A stretch of 35,771 bases of DNA from GWB2-37-7 sp049684915 (GTDB lineage Bacteria; Bacillota; Clostridia; Lutisporales; Lutisporaceae). The notes beneath the pieces are model-generated. The model searched no databases and was not told the origin of the DNA. It was given only the letters and a program-made list of their open reading frames with translations. The stretch spans positions 1 through 35,771 of the forward strand of contig JBAVGO010000161.1 in assembly GCA_049684915.1 (NCBI GenBank), written 5' to 3'. Position 1 is the first letter of the stretch. Every line of letters starts with the position of its first letter. A program made the translations under genes and the position numbers. This document shows, piece by piece, positions 32,041 through 35,771 of this stretch.

Positions 32041-32069
32041 TTGGCGAATATTATGTTTGGATGTATAAT
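32041..32069 (+). promoter_or_regulatory. Candidate sigma-A promoter of the ATPase-DUF4435 operon
   Basis: TTGGCG (32041-32046), a 17-bp spacer and TATAAT (32064-32069) lie 45 nt before the ATPase start. The -10 is perfect and the -35 matches 4 of 6. Confidence 0.5.
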
Positions 32070-32113
32070 AATTTATATTCTAGACAAATAAAAATTCTGA
32101 GAGGATGGTATAT

Positions 32114-33472
32114 ATGAAAATAAAAAGCATTAATATTGTAGAACTTTTTGGATTACATAACTATGATATATACTTTGATTACAAAGAAAATATAAAAATA
32201 ATTCATGCTCCAAATGGTTATGGTAAAACAACTGTACTTAGATTGCTTAAAGATATTGTTAACGGAAAATTTTTCGAAGTAAATCTCACACCATTTAAAA
32301 GTTATAGAATCGACTTTGATAATGATATGGCAGTAGAAGTTATAAAGGAAATGAAATCTAACGATGATACTAATCTCAAAACAATGAATAATAAGCCTAG
32401 CTTTATCTACAGAATTTCAAAGAGTGGAAAGATTAAGGAATTTAATATGGGAAATAGAGCAAACTATTCTGCTTTTGTAGAGGGAAAATTACCTTTAAAT
32501 CTTATTGAAGATAATATGCCTTTCCTAAGAAGAGTAGGTCCACGTATATGGCTTGATGCAAATACAGGCGAAAAACTAACCTACGATGAAGTAATAAATA
32601 CTTATGGCGAATTACTATTCTTAAACAAAGAACTAAGTGATAATTTAAGATATATTAGAGAACAAATACCTATTCATATAATAAATGCAAATAGGTTAAT
32701 TAAATCAGATATTTTAAATGATAATTATAAAAATGAACTTGGTGCAAGAAGAGAAAATATCCTACAATCAGTTGTAGTATACTCAAAAGAATTAGCTGAT
32801 ATAATAGAAACGTCTTTGGCTAAATCTGGAAGTTTGACGCAAGAACTTGATAGAACATTTCCAGCTCGTTTAATCCAAATGATGACATGTGAAAGTAATG
32901 ATAACATTATCAGTATAGAAAGAATTATTCAAGAATTAGAAGAGTTAGAAAGAAGACGTATGCGATTAGAAGAAGTTGGATTGCTAACATCAACCACTAA
33001 TACAAGTGTTCAACCAACAACTGCTATAGATGAGTCAACAATAAAAGTACTATCCCTTTATATTAAAGATACAAAAGATAAATTGAATATTTTTAATGAA
33101 GTTGAAAGAAAAATAAACCTTATGAAGGAAATTATTAACAAAAGGTTTATTAATAAAGTGATGAAAATAAATCGATTGAAAGGATTTGTTTTTGAACTTC
33201 CAGATAATACTCTATTAAGCCCTGAAAAACTATCCTCAGGCGAACAGAATGAACTTGTGCTAATTTATGAACTATTATTCAAATCAGAACCAAACTCTCT
33301 TATATTAATCGATGAACCTGAAATCTCCTTGCATATTGCATGGCAACAAGAATTCTTAAATGATATGCTAAAGATTTCTGAAATTACAGGCATAAATTTA
33401 TTAATAGCTACACACTCACCAGATATTATAAATGGAAGATGGGATTTGACTACTGGGTTAGGAGAGATATAA
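32114..33472 (+). CDS. AAA/ABC-type ATPase of a PARIS-like system (AriA candidate)
   Basis: This is a 452-aa SMC/OLD-like ATPase of the AAA_15/AAA_21 group. The N-terminus MKIKSINIVELFGLHNYDIYF is the typical first strand. Walker A is APNGYGKTT with K38; the ABC signature is LSSGEQNEL; Walker B is LILIDEPE with D400 and E401; and the switch His is in IATHSPDII. Between the two halves are helical arms. An ATG at 32105 is in frame but touches the GAGAGG ribosome binding site, so the ATG at 32114 is preferred. The stop TAA is followed at once by the ATG of a DUF4435 gene. ATPase plus DUF4435 is the make-up of PARIS (AriA + AriB), where AriA holds the effector until phage proteins trigger it. Family membership is inferred. 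Confidence 0.82.
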   Translation: MKIKSINIVELFGLHNYDIYFDYKENIKIIHAPNGYGKTTVLRLLKDIVNGKFFEVNLTPFKSYRIDFDNDMAVEVIKEMKSNDDTNLKTMNNKPSFIYRISKSGKIKEFNMGNRANYSAFVEGKLPLNLIEDNMPFLRRVGPRIWLDANTGEKLTYDEVINTYGELLFLNKELSDNLRYIREQIPIHIINANRLIKSDILNDNYKNELGARRENILQSVVVYSKELADIIETSLAKSGSLTQELDRTFPARLIQMMTCESNDNIISIERIIQELEELERRRMRLEEVGLLTSTTNTSVQPTTAIDESTIKVLSLYIKDTKDKLNIFNEVERKINLMKEIINKRFINKVMKINRLKGFVFELPDNTLLSPEKLSSGEQNELVLIYELLFKSEPNSLILIDEPEISLHIAWQQEFLNDMLKISEITGINLLIATHSPDIINGRWDLTTGLGEI

Positions 33473-34360
33473 ATGAGAAACTATATTGATGGAACGAGGT
33501 TAGTTACAAAAATAAAGATGTTGAGGATATTAAGGAAAGAAAAATGCTATTTTATTGTAGAGGGTGATACTGATGCAAGGTTGTATCGTAAATTTATAGA
33601 CGAGGAGTCATGTGATATAGTAATAGCAGAAAGCAAGGAAAATGTTATTGAAGCGATAAGTATCTTAAATAACATGAATTTCAGCGGTGTATTAGGGATA
33701 GTTGATAATGATTTTTGGGTCTTAGATAATTATAAAAATAGTATAAATAATCTATTCGTAACCGATCATCATGACTTAGAAGTTATGATGATTAATTCAA
33801 ATGCATTTGAACATGTGTTTGCCGAGTATGCTGACCAAATCAAATATCATGAATTTATTGATGGTAATATTAAAGATATTCGTACGCGTTTGGTAGATAA
33901 TAGTTCAATTATCGGATATCTGCGATGGTATTCTCAACGAAATAATAAAAACCTAGATTTTGGTAAGATTGATTTCTATAAATTTGTTGACTTAAAAAGT
34001 CTAGAAATTAATATCGATAAGTTAATTAATACCGTGATAGATAGCTCTAAGTTGGCAAGTAATCTTGAAAGTGATATTGTTAAAAAAGAAATTAAGAAAC
34101 TACAAGATAAAAAATGTGACTTATTACATGTTTGCTGTGGACACGATTTAACCGAACTACTTTCAATTGGATTCAGAGAAATATTTGGAGCTTTTAACGC
34201 TAAGAATCTATTTTCTGGTGGGGTGGCTGGAAGTCTAAGACTTGCATATGTATTATCGTATTTTGAAAGCACAACCCTATATAAACAATTATTTGAATGG
34301 CAGAGTAAAAATGTTGTTTATAGAATTTTTCCTATTATAGAGTATGAAGAGGCGATATAA
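33473..34360 (+). CDS. DUF4435 TOPRIM-like effector (AriB candidate)
   Basis: This is a 295-aa protein of the DUF4435 family. Its TOPRIM-like metal site is visible: E30 in FIVEGDTDARLY, D78 and D80 in GIVDNDFW, and D101 and E103 in HHDLEVMM. The remaining C-terminal region is helical and ends in a Cys/His-bearing CCGHDLTELL segment. In PARIS the DUF4435 protein AriB is the toxic nuclease that cleaves host tRNA after release from the ATPase. The start codon directly abuts the ATPase stop (TAAATG), with GGAG inside the upstream gene, so the pair is translated as a unit. No fusion or frameshift is seen. The antiphage role is inferred from this pairing. Confidence 0.8.
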   Translation: MRNYIDGTRLVTKIKMLRILRKEKCYFIVEGDTDARLYRKFIDEESCDIVIAESKENVIEAISILNNMNFSGVLGIVDNDFWVLDNYKNSINNLFVTDHHDLEVMMINSNAFEHVFAEYADQIKYHEFIDGNIKDIRTRLVDNSSIIGYLRWYSQRNNKNLDFGKIDFYKFVDLKSLEINIDKLINTVIDSSKLASNLESDIVKKEIKKLQDKKCDLLHVCCGHDLTELLSIGFREIFGAFNAKNLFSGGVAGSLRLAYVLSYFESTTLYKQLFEWQSKNVVYRIFPIIEYEEAI

Positions 34361-34520
34361 TGATTAAGTGTCAGTTATCAACTATATTTAAATTCAATAC
34401 CTATCACTTATTAATATTAATAACCGCATGTGTTCAGCAAACTCAAAGTGCACAGTTAAGCTGCTTAGTTTTATAGCGTCATATTTTACTTGACATTGAG
34501 CCTCTGGGAGCACGAGTTCT

Positions 34521-34553
34521 TGCCAAGGAGCCAGCCTGTATGAAGGCTTGGCA
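34521..34553. other. Hairpin between convergent DUF4435 and rlmH genes
   Basis: TGCCAAG (34521-34527) pairs with CTTGGCA (34547-34553), and AGCC/GGCT offers inner pairing. It lies between two converging genes and may terminate either, although T-runs are lacking. Confidence 0.4.
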
Positions 34554-34572
34554 TGTCATAAAAACTTTACCA

Positions 34573-35052
34573 CTACTTATGGTACGGTTCCCCCTTAATA
34601 ATCCTAAACCCCCTATACACCTGCTCCAGCAGTATTACCCTCATTAGCTGGTGTGGAAAGGTCATAGCAGAAAAGGACAGATGGTAATCTGCCCTTTTTA
34701 ATACTTCTTCACTTAAACCTATGGAGCCACCTATGACAAAGGCTATGTTGCTTTTGCCCCTCAGTCCTAGGTCATGGATCATGTCCGCGAACTTCTCGGA
34801 GGAAAGCTGCTTGCCTTGTATCGCTAGAGCTATGACATATGTGTCATCCCTTAACTGCTTTAGTATTGCCTGACCTTCCTTATACCTTACTGCCGCTTCC
34901 ATAGCTGCACTCATATCCTCCGGTGCCTTCTCGTCAGATACCTCAACTATGTCCATCTTGCAGTACTTTGTAAGTCTGATGGCATACTCCTGTATTGCTT
35001 CCTTTAGATACTTTTCCTTCAGCTTGCCTACCGAAACCACGGTTATGTTCAT
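34573..35052 (-). CDS. rlmH: 23S rRNA (pseudouridine-1915-N3)-methyltransferase RlmH
   Basis: This SPOUT-class methyltransferase methylates N3 of pseudouridine 1915 in helix 69 of 23S rRNA on assembled 70S ribosomes, using SAM. It is 159 aa, the normal length. The trefoil-knot SAM region shows FVIGGSIGLSEEV and MTFPHQLMRVILLEQVYRGFRI. The protein ends in the family-typical GEPYHK. The ATG lies one base after the stop of the htrA-type gene, and its GGAGG is inside that gene, so the two are coupled. The same order (htrA-type protease, then rlmH) is found downstream of walRK in many Firmicutes. Confidence 0.97.
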   Translation of the reverse strand: MNITVVSVGKLKEKYLKEAIQEYAIRLTKYCKMDIVEVSDEKAPEDMSAAMEAAVRYKEGQAILKQLRDDTYVIALAIQGKQLSSEKFADMIHDLGLRGKSNIAFVIGGSIGLSEEVLKRADYHLSFSAMTFPHQLMRVILLEQVYRGFRIIKGEPYHK

Positions 35053-35053
35053 G

Positions 35054-35771
35054 TTATTCCTCCGGTTTTGCCATTAATGTAATCTCTGTCTCATAGGTCT
35101 TGTTATCTCTTAAATATCTTGCTTTTATAACGTCTCCAGGCTTGTAATTGTATAACACTGTCTTGAACTTTATCATTGTATTTACTTCTATATCATTTAT
35201 ATGAGTTATTAAATCCTCTGCCTTAAGCCCAGCTTTTTCAGCAGGAAGCCCTTGTAAAACAGAAGTTATATAAATACCCTTCTCAATCTCTATATCTGTA
35301 TCTAAATATCCTGCTATTTCTCTGTCTAGCAAGCCTATTCCTATATATGTCGCATTAAAGTCGCCATCTTCTATAAGCCCTTTTATTATTGGCTTTGCTA
35401 TATTAATAGGTATAGCGAAGCCTAAGCCCTCTGCTGATGCCTTTGCTGTATTGATGCCTATTATCTGACCCTGACTGTTGATTAATGGACCACCGCTGTT
35501 GCCAGGGTTTATAGCTGCATCTGTCTGTATAAGATCTTCCATTATATCTGATTGACTTATTCTTATGCTTCTATTTAAACCTGATATTATACCTTGTGTT
35601 ACAGTTCTTTCATACCTTAGTCCCAAAGGATTGCCTATAGCAATGGCAGTCTCTCCTACTTCTATAGTATCAGAATCACCTAGCTCTACATACGGAAGAT
35701 TTGTAGCATCTACCTTTATTACCGCCATGTCAAGAGTTGTATCTTTCCAAAGCACTTCTCCAGGCATTTCT
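35054..35771 (-). CDS. HtrA/DegP-type serine protease, C-terminal part (5' end outside window)
   Basis: This is the last 238 codons of a membrane-anchored trypsin-like protease with a PDZ domain; the frame is open to the window edge. The catalytic Asp is in TLDMAVIKV and the nucleophile Ser in AAINPGNSGGPL. The catalytic His and the expected N-terminal TM anchor are outside the window. The PDZ domain starts near IGIGLLDREIAGYL and includes GIYITSVLQGLPAEKAGLKAEDLI. Such proteases degrade misfolded envelope proteins. It corresponds in position to htrC (yyxA) of the Bacillus wal locus, just ahead of rlmH. Confidence 0.93.
   Translation of the reverse strand, partial: EMPGEVLWKDTTLDMAVIKVDATNLPYVELGDSDTIEVGETAIAIGNPLGLRYERTVTQGIISGLNRSIRISQSDIMEDLIQTDAAINPGNSGGPLINSQGQIIGINTAKASAEGLGFAIPINIAKPIIKGLIEDGDFNATYIGIGLLDREIAGYLDTDIEIEKGIYITSVLQGLPAEKAGLKAEDLITHINDIEVNTMIKFKTVLYNYKPGDVIKARYLRDNKTYETEITLMAKPEE

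Larger units (their letters stand above)
31727..32113. other. 387-bp gap with REP-like relics and promoter of the ATPase-DUF4435 operon
   Basis: This gap lies between divergent NYN (-) and ATPase (+) genes. It holds two short motifs shared with other gaps: AAAAAGCAATGGGGACGG at 31886-31903 and GGTGTCTGGCACC at 31970-31982. Such motifs litter clostridial intergenic regions and look like relics of REP-type elements. The promoter at 32041-32069 is listed separately. No gene is visible in the remainder. Confidence 0.55.

Noticed and set aside
34361..34572. Insertion-sequence end or attachment site next to rlmH
   Set aside because: Only one imperfect hairpin is visible. No transposase fragment, target duplication or matching second end was found.

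Overview
This window comes from a low-GC Gram-positive bacterium, most likely a spore-forming member of the Clostridia. The evidence is the A+T-rich sequence, strong AGGAGG-type ribosome binding sites, frequent TTG/GTG starts, a PyrR-type attenuator before carAB, perfect Spo0A boxes (TGTCGAA), a clostridial-style ABC-F resistance gene with a leader attenuator, and an htrA-rlmH pair as found near the Firmicute walRK locus. I cannot name the genus from sequence alone.

Region 1 (1-4870, + strand) is a C4/C5 dicarboxylate module. It holds the 3' end of a CitB/DcuR-type response regulator, a malic enzyme, a 2-hydroxycarboxylate symporter and a LeuCD/DmdAB-type hydro-lyase pair. Region 2 (4915-13215, - strand) is a six-gene catabolic cluster driven by a sigma-54 activator with a PrpR-type sensor. 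It encodes a DAACS symporter, a class-V PLP enzyme, a four-carbon acid sugar kinase, a PdxA2-type dehydrogenase and an Fe-dependent alcohol dehydrogenase. A consensus -24/-12 promoter and three copies of an upstream repeat precede the symporter. The enzymes fit breakdown of a four-carbon hydroxylated amino acid or tetronate to dihydroxyacetone phosphate.

Region 3 (13341-17700) has a dCache_3-type chemoreceptor with three Spo0A boxes upstream, an unrecognised 207-aa protein, and an overlapping gene pair on + that looks new: a miniature MotA-like membrane protein and a membrane-anchored LuxR regulator whose membrane half also looks MotA-like. Region 4 (17807-24189, - strand) is PyrR-attenuated carAB followed by an ABC-2 exporter cassette with a PLDc_N-type small membrane protein. 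Region 5 (24335-27604, - strand) is an ABC-F ribosome-protection gene (CplR-like) with a 480-nt leader, a six-residue leader peptide and an intrinsic terminator, then a serine-homopolymer small protein coupled to a minimal protein kinase.

Region 6 (27605-34572) is accessory: an AlbA_2/HATPase protein with an in-frame 12-bp tandem repeat, an isochorismatase-like hydrolase, an FMN-binding protein, a NYN-LOTUS RNase-like protein, and a two-gene ATPase plus DUF4435 operon that resembles the PARIS anti-phage system (AriA/AriB). Its gaps contain dispersed and REP-like repeats. Region 7 (34573-35771, - strand) is core genome again: rlmH and the 3' part of an htrA-type protease. No tRNA, rRNA, CRISPR array or intact insertion sequence was seen.
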